From assembly GCA_035577545.1 (NCBI GenBank), contig DATLVI010000031.1:62001-126000 (forward strand): a stretch of 64,000 bases of DNA. Direction: 5' to 3'. The translations under genes and the position numbers were made by a program. This document shows, piece by piece, positions 55,771 through 64,000 of this stretch. The notes beneath the pieces were generated by a model, which saw nothing but the letters and a program-made list of their open reading frames with translations, was not told the DNA's origin and made no database searches. The stretch comes from Verrucomicrobiia bacterium. Its GTDB lineage: Bacteria > Verrucomicrobiota > Verrucomicrobiia > Palsa-1439. The first letter of the stretch is position 1. Each line of letters starts with the position of its first letter.

Positions 55771-57150
55771 ATGTACCGGAGGCTCCTCTACCGCAACTAT
55801 CGCCGCAACTTCGGGCTCGCATATTGGTTGCGCCGTCGGTTCACGAATCCCGGTAAGTTCGCCCTGGCGTGCCTGCTGGTGGCGACCGCTCTCGGCGCCG
55901 ACACAAACCAGACCACCGCGTATCAAGCGTGCGCGTTCCTGACAGTGGTGTTCGCCATCTCGGTGCTGTGGACTGTCCTGAGACTGCCAAATCCCTTTCT
56001 CCGAACCGCCCGGTTATTTTCCGTCCAGAGAACGTCGCCGCGATTCGGTACCGCGGGCAGTCCCGTGGCCTATCTGGTGACAGTAAAAGTCAATGGAGCG
56101 TATCCGCAGCGCGGCGTCACGTTGTTGGAGGATTTGGAAGACCCAAGGCCGTCGTGGGACGAGTTTTCTAAGCGCCCGCGCGGGAAGGCACACGGCGTTC
56201 TCGTTCGACTCGACCGGCTTTTTGGATATTCCCACTGGGTGCGGTTGGTGGCAAGGCGACAGCCGGCGGTGATCCGGGAACATACCGTTCCGGATTTGCC
56301 GCCACACGGTGAAGTAGATCTCCATGTGGAGTTCACTCCCCGGCACCGCGGACGCATCCATTTCACCGGCATGACCCTGGCCCGGTCGGATGTCTTTGGA
56401 TTGGTTCGTCGTCATTGGCGGGTGTCGCTGCCGCAAACGTTGCTGGTGCTGCCGAGGCGCTACATACTCCCGCGGCTGGCCCTGCCGGGAAGCAGTGAGT
56501 ATCAACCGTCCGGTGTCGCGCTGGCTTCCGCGGTGGGCCAGTCGGACGAGTTCATTGCGTTGCGCGATTATCGTCCCGGCGACGCGTTACGGCACATCCA
56601 TTGGAAAAGCGTGGCCAAGGTCGACCGGTTGATTGTTCGGGAGAATGAAGACGAGTTTTTTGTGCGTCATGCCCTGATCCTCGACACATTTGCCGGGGTT
56701 GAACAGGAGGAGATCTTCGAAGAGGCAGTGTCCGTCGCCGCCTCGTTCGTTTGCTCAATTCAGACACAGGAGTCGCTGCTGGACCTTTTGTTCGTCGGCG
56801 CGGAAGCGTACTGTTTTACTGCGGGACGCGGCGTGGGGCATGTGGATCGGATGCTGGAGGTCCTGGCCGGCGTGGATTTGTGCAAAGACAAGGCCTTTCC
56901 ATCGCTGGAAACTCTCGTCCTCCAGCACGCGTCGCAGGTTAGCGGTTGCGTATGCGTTTTCCTGTCTTGGGACGAGCCCCGTCAGCAGCTGGTCAGATTG
57001 CTCCAGTCACTGCGGGTTCCCGTGCGCGTCTGCGTGGTAACCGACGACCATGAGTCCGGTTCTCTCGAACCCGGACCGATGAAAGATCAACCACGGAACT
57101 TTCACCATTTGCGCACAGGGAACATTCAGGAGACATTGTCCCGGCTATGA
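55771..57150 (+). CDS. DUF58 domain protein
   Basis: 459 residues with two hydrophobic segments near 28-70 (KFALACLLVATALGA, CAFLTVVFAISVLWTVL), a beta-rich middle (about 85-215) and the DUF58 block (EFIALRDYRPGDALRHIHWKSVAKVDRLIVRENEDE) followed by a VWA-like fold (LILDTFAGVEQEE). Partner of MoxR ATPases. Its stop overlaps the transglutaminase start as ATGA. Confidence 0.9.
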   Translation: MYRRLLYRNYRRNFGLAYWLRRRFTNPGKFALACLLVATALGADTNQTTAYQACAFLTVVFAISVLWTVLRLPNPFLRTARLFSVQRTSPRFGTAGSPVAYLVTVKVNGAYPQRGVTLLEDLEDPRPSWDEFSKRPRGKAHGVLVRLDRLFGYSHWVRLVARRQPAVIREHTVPDLPPHGEVDLHVEFTPRHRGRIHFTGMTLARSDVFGLVRRHWRVSLPQTLLVLPRRYILPRLALPGSSEYQPSGVALASAVGQSDEFIALRDYRPGDALRHIHWKSVAKVDRLIVRENEDEFFVRHALILDTFAGVEQEEIFEEAVSVAASFVCSIQTQESLLDLLFVGAEAYCFTAGRGVGHVDRMLEVLAGVDLCKDKAFPSLETLVLQHASQVSGCVCVFLSWDEPRQQLVRLLQSLRVPVRVCVVTDDHESGSLEPGPMKDQPRNFHHLRTGNIQETLSRL

Positions 57151-59153
57151 ACCTGCCCCCGCTGTTCATCGGCTTCACGCTTCTGTTCTGGGGTTGGGAA
57201 GTCGGCCTGCTTCCCATGGCTGCGGTCGCTGCCATGATCCTGGAACTCCCGCGATGGGTGCGCTGGCGTTGGGATTTTTCCGACACGGACATGAACCGCA
57301 TCTGGGATTTATGTGAGATCCTGTTTCTGGGAGCGGGAGTATACGGTTACGCCACAACCGATGTGGCCACCGGCCCGGCAAAGTTTATCCCCTGGCTGCC
57401 GTTGATCTTCTTCCCGTTCGTCGCAGCCACCGCCTACAGCGCTGACGACCGCGTCCGTTTGAGCACGTATTTTTGGCTTTTACGCAGGAAAGGCCGCGCG
57501 GTTGCGTCAACGAAACCGTTGGGTTGGTTCGTGCCGTACTGGTATTTCGTGGTTTGCTTCATCGCCACGAGCATGATGAACGTGCGCGACCTGCGATTCT
57601 ACATAGGAGTGGTCGCGCTCGGTGGCTGGCTGTTGTGGATGTTTCGCAGTCGCAGCGCGCCGGTTTGGACGTGGCTGGGGCTGATGGCGATCGTTGGTAT
57701 AGTCGGGTTTGAAGGGCAGATTGGACTAACCCGCCTGCAAGCGCTAGTTGAAAACCGGGCCGCCGAGATGCTGGAAGACCTGTATTCTCCGGACACCGAT
57801 TACACCCAGACCCGAACAGCCATTGGTTCGGTCGGCAAACTCAAGCTCTCGGCCCGGATCATCCTGCGCGTCGAAACCGACGGCCGACATCCGCCGCCGG
57901 AGCTCCTGCGCAGAGCGAGCTTCAATGTCTACCAATCTGCCGCCAACAACGCCACCTGGTCTGTCGGCGGGGCCGAGTTCAGTGCGGTTTCTCCAAGCCC
58001 GGAGTTCGGGGTCTGGACGCTCGCCTCGGGCCGGGACACTTCGTCGGTCGCGACGGTTTCCATGTTTTTGCAACAAGGCACCGGGATCCTGCCGTTACCC
58101 AATGGACCGGCTGTTCTCGAGGGGTTGCTGGCCGTCCAGGTGGAGACTAATCGTTGCGGATCCGTGCGGGTGCATGAAGCCCCGCCATTTGTTCGGTACA
58201 CGGTAAAATATGGCGGCGCATCAACTCTTGACGCACCGCCCACTCCGGCCGATCTGGAGATTCCCGCATCCGAAGCTCCGGCGGTTGCGAAAACTGCAGG
58301 AGACATCGGGCTCGGGTCGCAACCGCCCGCGGCGGTGCTGCAACGCGTCCAGAATTTCTTCCAGGAGAAATTTACCTACAGCCGTTACTTGGAAGAGACC
58401 GACTATGATCCGACAGGGCGCAATACGGCGCTTAGCCAGTTCCTGCTGCGCGACCACGCGGGGCATTGCGAGTATTTCGCGACCGCCGCCACGTTGCTTC
58501 TCCGTCAGGCGGGTATCCCGGCCCGGTATGCCATTGGCTTTGCCGTGCCGGGAGAAGAGAGCGGGCCGGTGTACCTCGTACGCGCGCGCCACGCGCACGC
58601 GTGGACGCAGGCTTATATCAACGGGACCTGGAGAGACTTCGACGCCACGCCCGCGAGTTGGAATGAAGCCGAGGAAGCGCAGAAGACAGCCTTCGAGCCG
58701 GTCACCGACCTGTTTTCATGGTTGCAGTATTCTTTTGCGCGGTGGCGCTACTATGGCGAGCGCGGCGCCATCCGTAAAGTCCTCCTGTGGCTTGCGCCCG
58801 TTCTGTTGGTCTGGTTTTCCTGGCGTCTCTTTTCACAGAAACGTCGCACGCAACACCCGGACTCGCGACCGCGTGGCGAGAAATTCCATGGCGTTGGGCT
58901 TGACTCGGAATTTTATCTCATCGAAAAGCGCCTCGCACAGGCCGGCATCCCGCGTCGTGGCGGTGAGCCCTTGAGAGCGTGGGTGGATCGCGTGGAGACC
59001 ACGCGGCACATCGGCGCGATGATCCCGTCCCTCCGCGATATTATCGCCCTGCATTACGCTTATCGCTTTGATCCTCGGGGCGTCACGGACGCGCAACGGC
59101 ACGAACTCAGATCCCGTGTGGATACCTGGATCAAGGGCTCGACTTGTCACTGA
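57147..59153 (+). CDS. TgpA-like membrane transglutaminase (DUF3488/DUF4129)
   Basis: 668 residues. Several membrane helices (about 1-200), an outer domain, then a transglutaminase core with catalytic Cys in GHCEYFA, His in HAHAW and Asp in WRDFDATPAS (about 430-505), a further membrane helix near 540-560 (VLLWLAPVLLVWFSWRLFS) and a cytoplasmic DUF4129 tail. It probably modifies or cuts periplasmic or wall-associated proteins. Its last 23 bases overlap the converging cupin gene. Confidence 0.9.
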   Translation: MNLPPLFIGFTLLFWGWEVGLLPMAAVAAMILELPRWVRWRWDFSDTDMNRIWDLCEILFLGAGVYGYATTDVATGPAKFIPWLPLIFFPFVAATAYSADDRVRLSTYFWLLRRKGRAVASTKPLGWFVPYWYFVVCFIATSMMNVRDLRFYIGVVALGGWLLWMFRSRSAPVWTWLGLMAIVGIVGFEGQIGLTRLQALVENRAAEMLEDLYSPDTDYTQTRTAIGSVGKLKLSARIILRVETDGRHPPPELLRRASFNVYQSAANNATWSVGGAEFSAVSPSPEFGVWTLASGRDTSSVATVSMFLQQGTGILPLPNGPAVLEGLLAVQVETNRCGSVRVHEAPPFVRYTVKYGGASTLDAPPTPADLEIPASEAPAVAKTAGDIGLGSQPPAAVLQRVQNFFQEKFTYSRYLEETDYDPTGRNTALSQFLLRDHAGHCEYFATAATLLLRQAGIPARYAIGFAVPGEESGPVYLVRARHAHAWTQAYINGTWRDFDATPASWNEAEEAQKTAFEPVTDLFSWLQYSFARWRYYGERGAIRKVLLWLAPVLLVWFSWRLFSQKRRTQHPDSRPRGEKFHGVGLDSEFYLIEKRLAQAGIPRRGGEPLRAWVDRVETTRHIGAMIPSLRDIIALHYAYRFDPRGVTDAQRHELRSRVDTWIKGSTCH

Positions 59154-59583
59154 TCGGTTTAACGATGAAATAGAGGAAGGGATTGCTGGTTTCGGTGAAT
59201 TGGTGCGGCGTGCCGTTGGGAACGATGATCACATCACCCTTTTTGAGGTGGTGTGTATCACCGCCTGTAATCGACGTGCCGCGAAGCTGCCCGGGCGAGA
59301 CCAATTTACCGTCCACCATCGTGCCGCCGGTCACGAAAGTCGCGGTGCCATCCACCACGTAGATCACGTCGGTTTCTTGCGTGTGCAACTCGACCAGTCC
59401 AGGTCGCTCGCGTCGGCCTGCGTGGACCTTGTAGCCGGGGGTTTCGATCAACGGCACGCCTTTGGCGAACGCCGCCGAGACCTTTCCGTTGTCGATATAG
59501 GTGACCGGGGCGACCGCCTTCGGTTCGGAGAGCGCCGTGGAAGCGAACATTCCTGCCATGGTGATTGCAATGAAGTTCTTCAT
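59131..59583 (-). CDS. Secreted cupin-domain protein
   Basis: 150 residues with a signal-like start (MKNFIAITMAGMFASTALSEPK). The cupin barrel shows LVELHTQETDVIYVVDGTATFVTGG (first metal motif, His-Thr-x-Glu) and KGDVIIVPNGTPHQFTE (second motif). Such small single-domain cupins bind a metal and often act on or bind small aromatics or sugars. The ligand is unknown. Converges on and overlaps the transglutaminase gene. Confidence 0.82.
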   Translation of the reverse strand: MKNFIAITMAGMFASTALSEPKAVAPVTYIDNGKVSAAFAKGVPLIETPGYKVHAGRRERPGLVELHTQETDVIYVVDGTATFVTGGTMVDGKLVSPGQLRGTSITGGDTHHLKKGDVIIVPNGTPHQFTETSNPFLYFIVKPISDKSSP

Positions 59584-59641
59584 ACGATAACTCCTTCAGT
59601 TCCAGATTACCTGGGACCACGTCACTCCACAAGAAGCGCGC

Positions 59642-60391
59642 TCACAAATGAATGGCCGCCGCCCCGAAGATGGCCATCGTGTGGCGATCCTGCAGGAAGG
59701 CGATTACCTGCAGATCCCGTTTCGGCGACGAGAATTCCGATTCGAGGCCCACGCTTCCCGTCGACGCATCGAGTGGCAGCGTGACGAACTTTCGCACCAC
59801 GTTTGTATGCGACAGCGCGCGGCCGGCGTTTTCGCCGCGGCGCACCTGGGAGACCAGACCCGATTCGACGACCGCGACGCACAGCACGGCGTTCTTCGGC
59901 GCGCCGGAAACCTGATACTCAATCTTCCGTTCGCCCGCGTCGGTTGTCGCGTGAAGCGTCACTGCCGCCTGCGCCGGGAGGGCGAGGGCAGCATCGACCG
60001 CTTTCCGTGCCCGCCGGCCATCCGACCCGATGAACTCTGTGTTCCCATTCACAATCATCTGCGGCGTGTAAGATTGCTTCACGCGGAGAGCGGCGCCGTA
60101 CTGCTCCTGCCGTTCTGAGGAGTCCGTCAAGCTAAAGGGATCCTTCCAGCCGAGATAATTCCAGTAATCCACGTGGAATGCCAGCGGGTAAATTCGGCGG
60201 CCATTCTTCTTTGCATCGTCGGCGAGTTCAGCCAGGACCCTGTCGGCGGGCGGGCAACTCGAACAGCCTTCCGAAGTGAACAATTCCACGACCGCAAACG
60301 AGGCTGCAGCCGGCTCCAGTGCGATGATGGTTCGAGCGGTGGTTAGAAGATGAACGCAAATCACCAGCAGAAAGAAGGTGGGCTTTCGCAT
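59642..60391 (-). CDS. DUF1223 thioredoxin-fold secreted protein
   Basis: The ATG at 60391 gives 249 residues with a signal peptide (MRKPTFFLLVICVHLLTTART). DUF1223 signature: VVELFTSEGCSSCPPADRVLAEL (CSSC, thioredoxin-like), LAFHVDYWNYLGWKDPF and YTPQMIVNGNTEFIGSD. Probably a periplasmic thiol protein; reaction not established for the family. Confidence 0.88.
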   Translation of the reverse strand: MRKPTFFLLVICVHLLTTARTIIALEPAAASFAVVELFTSEGCSSCPPADRVLAELADDAKKNGRRIYPLAFHVDYWNYLGWKDPFSLTDSSERQEQYGAALRVKQSYTPQMIVNGNTEFIGSDGRRARKAVDAALALPAQAAVTLHATTDAGERKIEYQVSGAPKNAVLCVAVVESGLVSQVRRGENAGRALSHTNVVRKFVTLPLDASTGSVGLESEFSSPKRDLQVIAFLQDRHTMAIFGAAAIHL

Positions 60392-60487
60392 GCTGGGACT
60401 TTGATGTCTCACCGGGCAGGATCGGTTCGTGGTTTGAAAGCATAATTGACGTTTCTGGCCAGTCGAGATTAGGGTTCAGTTTTGGCA

Positions 60488-61783
60488 ATGACCACTTATT
60501 ATACGAGACGTCTCGGCACCCTGGGCGTTGCGCTTTTCTGTTTCACAACCACCTCGTGCCAAACACCGTCCACGTCCGAGCAGGGCCACGAGTATCTGGA
60601 TTCTTTGCTTCAGATTCTGCCGGAAGCGCCGACAAATGGGCCGGCCTTGTGTCAGGGCGGCTATCTCAAACCGGAACAGGGTAAAGCCGTGCTCGACGCG
60701 GCGTTGGCGCAATTTCCCAATCGTGAGTCATGGGACGCTTACGCCCGTCATTTGCGCGCGCGCATTCAACAAGGCGCGGGTCTCGCGCCGTGGCCACGGC
60801 GAACCCCGCTAAATCCCATCATTCGCGCGCGGCGCATCTATGACGGTTACACCGTTGAGAATGTCGCGTTCGAATCGGTGCCGGGATATTTCGTCACCGG
60901 AAATCTTTTCCGTCCGCTGAATGCCACGCCGCCCTACGCAGCCGTTCTTGCGACTCACGGTCACGCAGGTAAGATCAAGAAATCGGAGGACTACGACCAC
61001 TACACCCGCTTTGCTCCGTCCATGCAGACGCGTTGCGCCGCGCTTGCACGTATGGGCGCCGTCGTTCTCTCGGTAGATATGTTCGGCATGGGTGACTCCA
61101 TCCTTGAAGTTGGCGAGGAGGCGCATCGGCATCCGTTCTCGATGACTATCCAAGCCTGGGACAACATGCGGGCGATAGATTTCTTGCTCTCGTTGGAAGG
61201 GGTTGATCAGCACCGCGTGGCGGTCACCGGGGAATCTGGCGGCGGCACGCAGGCTTTCCTGTTGACCGCGCTCGATTCGCGCGTGGCGGTCAGCGTGCCG
61301 GTGGTCATGGTGTCAGCGCACTTCTTTGGGGGCTGCCCTTGTGAGAGCGGGTTGCCGATCCACCGGAGCGCCGATCATTTTGCGAATAACGCCATGATCG
61401 CCGCGCTGGCCGCGCCGCGACCGATGCTGGTTGTTTCAGACGGCAAAGACTGGACCGCCAACGTCCCGAGGGTGGAGTATCCGTTCCTGCAGAAAATCTA
61501 CGCGTACTACGGCGCGGAAGGAAACGTTGTGAACGTCCACTTGCCGTTGGACGGGCACGATTACGGGCCCTCGAAGCGCGCCGCGATGTACCGATTCATG
61601 GCTGAGCGACTCGGATTGAATCTGGCCGCCATCCAGAACGCCGATGGAATAATTGACGAATCACGGATCACCATCGAGCGTTCTGTACCCATGCACGTTT
61701 TCAACGATGAATTCCCACTGCCCGCGCGCACACTGCGCGATGCAGCCGCGGTCGAACACACGTTGCGAGCACTCCAGCGGTAA
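60488..61783 (+). CDS. Alpha/beta hydrolase (acetylxylan esterase-like), putative lipoprotein
   Basis: 431 residues from ATG 60488. A signal with a loose lipobox (FCFTTTSC) is followed by a hydrolase fold: ATHGHAGK, VVLSVDMFGMGDS, nucleophile Ser in VTGESGGGTQA, Asp in VVSDGKDW and His in LPLDGHDYGPSKR. This pattern suits carbohydrate esterases near pectin or xylan genes. A role in deacetylating pectin is inferred from the neighbouring DUF4861 and GH105 genes. Confidence 0.82.
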   Translation: MTTYYTRRLGTLGVALFCFTTTSCQTPSTSEQGHEYLDSLLQILPEAPTNGPALCQGGYLKPEQGKAVLDAALAQFPNRESWDAYARHLRARIQQGAGLAPWPRRTPLNPIIRARRIYDGYTVENVAFESVPGYFVTGNLFRPLNATPPYAAVLATHGHAGKIKKSEDYDHYTRFAPSMQTRCAALARMGAVVLSVDMFGMGDSILEVGEEAHRHPFSMTIQAWDNMRAIDFLLSLEGVDQHRVAVTGESGGGTQAFLLTALDSRVAVSVPVVMVSAHFFGGCPCESGLPIHRSADHFANNAMIAALAAPRPMLVVSDGKDWTANVPRVEYPFLQKIYAYYGAEGNVVNVHLPLDGHDYGPSKRAAMYRFMAERLGLNLAAIQNADGIIDESRITIERSVPMHVFNDEFPLPARTLRDAAAVEHTLRALQR

Positions 61784-61868
61784 ACGCCAGATTTCTTGCC
61801 ATTACGCTGCTTTTTGCTTTACGCTCGCAACATCAGCGAGTCACCCGACGAAGGAGAGAGGATTTTGC

Positions 61869-63038
61869 ATGAATGGAATTAAAACAATCCTAACCATCAC
61901 GCTGCTCACTTCGCTGCCGGCATTCTGTCAGGGCGCGACCAGCGAACTGAAGGTCAAGGCGGTCAACACCCTGGAAATTGCCCGTCCCAGCCAGACGATT
62001 GAATTATCAGCCCAACAACTCGCGCCACTGGGTGAAAAGGACCTGCGCAAAATCCACGTCAAGGACGCCGCCGGCAAAGAACTGCTTTGCCAGGCGGTGG
62101 ATACGGATGGCGATTATCATCCGGACGAGGTGATTTTCCAGGCCGACTTCGCCACGGGTGCGACCAACAGTTTCACGGTCACGGTCGGCAAGAAATGGGA
62201 CTACACCAAGGACCAATTCAAAGCATATGGGCGCTTTGTCCGCGAGCGTTTCGATGATTTTGCCTGGGAAAACGACCGCATTGCCCATCGCACCTACGGC
62301 AAGGCCCTGGAAACGTGGAAGGAAGAGCCGTTGACCAGCAGCGCCATCGACGTCTGGACCAAACGGGTTTCATCCCTGGTGATCAATGGCTGGTACATGC
62401 TGGATAATTATCACCTCGACCATGGCGAGGGCGCCGACTTCTATTCAGCCGGCTCGACCCGGGGCAACGGCGGTGACGGCCTTTGGGCCGGCGACAAACT
62501 GTGGGTCTCCAAAAACTTCGTTGACGCCCGCGTCCTCGCTTGTGGCCCAATCCGCGTGATGTTCGAGCTGACCTATGAACCGTTCGACGTCAATGGGACA
62601 AAGGTCTCCGAGGTTCGCCGAATCAGCCTCGATGCCGGTCAAAACCTGGACCACTATCAGGTGACCTACAAACCGGAACGGTCGACCGCGCTGACCGTGG
62701 GTATCGGCGTCAAGAAAAAGGACGTGACGCAGACGGATGCGAAGATCAGCCGCTGTTCGCTGACCACCTGGGAGCAGTTGAGAGATGACAAGTTGGGGGG
62801 AAGCCACCTTGGCCAGGCAATCGTCCTTGATCCAAAACTGTTGGTGAAGACGGCGGAGGACAACTTGAACTACCTCGTGCTCGCGAAAGCGTCCAGGGAC
62901 AACAGCATCTCTTACTGGGCCGGATTTGGTTGGGACAAGAGCGGCCAATTTGCCGACTATGATTCGTGGAAGGCGTACGCGGATGAATTTGCCCGCGGTG
63001 CGCTCTCGCCAATCGAAGTCACCGTGTCCGCCAACTGA
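61869..63038 (+). CDS. Secreted DUF4861 protein
   Basis: ATG 61869 follows AAGGAGAG. 389 residues with signal (MNGIKTILTITLLTSLPAFCQG). The body has the DUF4861 features KDAAGKELLCQAVDTDGDYHPDEVIFQADF, GPIRVMFELTYEPFDV, RRISLDAGQNLDHYQV and ISYWAGFGWDKSGQF. DUF4861 genes commonly sit next to GH105/GH88 and pectin-degradation genes. Reaction unknown. Confidence 0.88.
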   Translation: MNGIKTILTITLLTSLPAFCQGATSELKVKAVNTLEIARPSQTIELSAQQLAPLGEKDLRKIHVKDAAGKELLCQAVDTDGDYHPDEVIFQADFATGATNSFTVTVGKKWDYTKDQFKAYGRFVRERFDDFAWENDRIAHRTYGKALETWKEEPLTSSAIDVWTKRVSSLVINGWYMLDNYHLDHGEGADFYSAGSTRGNGGDGLWAGDKLWVSKNFVDARVLACGPIRVMFELTYEPFDVNGTKVSEVRRISLDAGQNLDHYQVTYKPERSTALTVGIGVKKKDVTQTDAKISRCSLTTWEQLRDDKLGGSHLGQAIVLDPKLLVKTAEDNLNYLVLAKASRDNSISYWAGFGWDKSGQFADYDSWKAYADEFARGALSPIEVTVSAN

Positions 63039-63045
63039 TGTGAAC

Positions 63046-64000
63046 ATGAAGCGTATCTTCGCGGTGATCTTTCTTATCGCACCGTTCCTTTACGCGGCAG
63101 ATGCTCCGCCACCGCAAAAGCTTGTGGGGGGCACACCGTTGCAGTGGTCGGTTCGCATGGCGGACTCGGAAATGGCCCGCCGGGGTGACAGCCTGGCGTG
63201 GAAGGAGGGCGGCGCGGCCAAATGGGATTACACCACCGGCCTCTTTACGCTCTCACTTCTCAAACTCTATGAGCGGGTGGATGATCCACGCTACCTCACG
63301 TTTGCGGAAAACACTATCGGCTCATTTATTTCGACGAACGGCGCGATCCATGGGTACAAGTTTGAGGACTACAGCCTCGACAACATCAATCCAGGCAAGA
63401 CCGTGATCGCGCTTTACCAGATCACGAAGGAGGAACGGTACAAGAAAGCGGCCGACCTCCTGCGTAAACAACTCGACGTTCAACCGCGTACAGCGGAGGG
63501 CGGGTTCTGGCACAAGCAACGATACCCGCACCAAATGTGGCTCGACGGCCTTTACATGGGCTCGCCGTTCTACACGGAACACGCAAAACTTTTCCGTGAG
63601 CCAACCACTTCGTTCGACGACGTAGCGAAACAGATCCGACTCGTGGCCGCGCACACCTACGACAACAAAAGCGGTCTATTCTATCACGGCTGGGACGAGA
63701 CGAAGGAGCAGGCGTGGGCCGACAAAACCACTGGCACCTCTTCGAATTTCTGGGGCCGCGCCATCGGGTGGTATGCCATGGCGCTGGTGGACGTGCTCGA
63801 CGATTTCCCAAGAGATCATCCTGCCCGGCCGGAGATCATTGCCACCTTGAAGAAACTTTGCGAAGGCGTTGTGAAACACCAGGATCCGGAGAGCGGACTG
63901 TGGTGGCAGGTTCTTGACCAGGGCGGCCGGCCGGGCAACTACCTTGAAGCGTCCGCGTCGAGCATGTTTGTGTACGCGATGGCCAAGGGCGTCAACCGAG
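63046..64000 (+). CDS. GH105 unsaturated rhamnogalacturonyl hydrolase, cut by window end
   Basis: Open from ATG 63046 to the window end (318 codons). A signal peptide (MKRIFAVIFLIAPFLYA) precedes an (alpha/alpha)6 domain: AKWDYTTGLFTLSLLKLYER, SLDNINPGK, WHKQRYPHQMWLDGLYMGSPF (with the catalytic Asp of family 105), FYHGWDETKEQAWADKTTG, SNFWGRAIGWYAMALVDVL and GLWWQVLDQGGRPGNYLEASAS. These enzymes release unsaturated galacturonic acid from rhamnogalacturonan oligosaccharides. It follows DUF4861 by 7 bases. Confidence 0.9.
   Translation, partial: MKRIFAVIFLIAPFLYAADAPPPQKLVGGTPLQWSVRMADSEMARRGDSLAWKEGGAAKWDYTTGLFTLSLLKLYERVDDPRYLTFAENTIGSFISTNGAIHGYKFEDYSLDNINPGKTVIALYQITKEERYKKAADLLRKQLDVQPRTAEGGFWHKQRYPHQMWLDGLYMGSPFYTEHAKLFREPTTSFDDVAKQIRLVAAHTYDNKSGLFYHGWDETKEQAWADKTTGTSSNFWGRAIGWYAMALVDVLDDFPRDHPARPEIIATLKKLCEGVVKHQDPESGLWWQVLDQGGRPGNYLEASASSMFVYAMAKGVNR

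Overview
The window looks like one contig from a free-living, moderately GC-rich bacterium of the PVC type, most likely Verrucomicrobiota. This is an inference from gene content: paired bactofilins, an FHA-DUF4388 protein, a Ser/Thr kinase with a zinc ribbon, a PL9/GH78/DUF4861/GH105 pectin set, and many secreted proteins of unknown role. No rRNA is present, so the phylum call is provisional. Most genes are housekeeping, packed head to tail with 1-8 base overlaps (ATGA, GTGA, TTGA).

Layout. 1-9.5 kb: partial type II NADH dehydrogenase, two small unknown genes, then a long leftward run (pyrD, ABC exporter, glycosyltransferase-like protein, secreted protein, RluA-type pseudouridine synthase, MFS permease, FHA-DUF4388). 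9.5-11.4 kb: rightward TPR protein and two bactofilins, the second with a zinc ribbon. 11.4-20.7 kb: carB split into two genes about 5 kb apart; between them lie an AT-richer dGTPase-nucleotidyltransferase pair, a glycoside hydrolase remnant and a PL9 pectate lyase; ruvB follows. 20.7-22.9 kb: S9 oligopeptidase lipoprotein.

22.9-27.8 kb is the main accessory island. Two operons diverge from an AT-rich 200-base control region. Leftward: small RHH-like protein, GNAT acetyltransferase, XRE regulator, ImmA/IrrE metallopeptidase. Rightward: a two-repeat ubiquitin-like protein, an E2-like protein, a JAB/MPN metallopeptidase, a ThiF/E1-like enzyme and a 92-residue protein. The five rightward genes overlap or are coupled and look like a complete ubiquitin-like conjugation/deconjugation system, possibly antiviral. 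This is the strongest candidate for an unusual system here.

28-36 kb: ruvA, M48 protease, ruvC and yebC, tRNA-Leu(GAG), GT87 and GT2 glycosyltransferases, BON lipoprotein, Ser/Thr kinase. 36.5-41.8 kb: glnB-glnA with a possible sigma-54 promoter and a perfect hairpin, a strong terminator, a likely origin region, dnaA, dnaN and tRNA-Gln(CTG). 41.8-47.2 kb: ECF sigma factor, four-PAS histidine kinase with LuxR-type response regulator, secreted type-3-repeat protein. 47.4-52.4 kb: MFS sugar-acid permease coupled to a sialidase/BNR-GH78 fusion. 52.5-59.2 kb: zinc-ribbon HTH regulator diverging from a membrane protein, then MoxR-DUF58-transglutaminase. 59.1-64 kb: cupin, DUF1223, alpha/beta hydrolase, DUF4861 and a GH105 cut by the window end; with GH78 and PL9 these suggest growth on rhamnogalacturonan or pectin.
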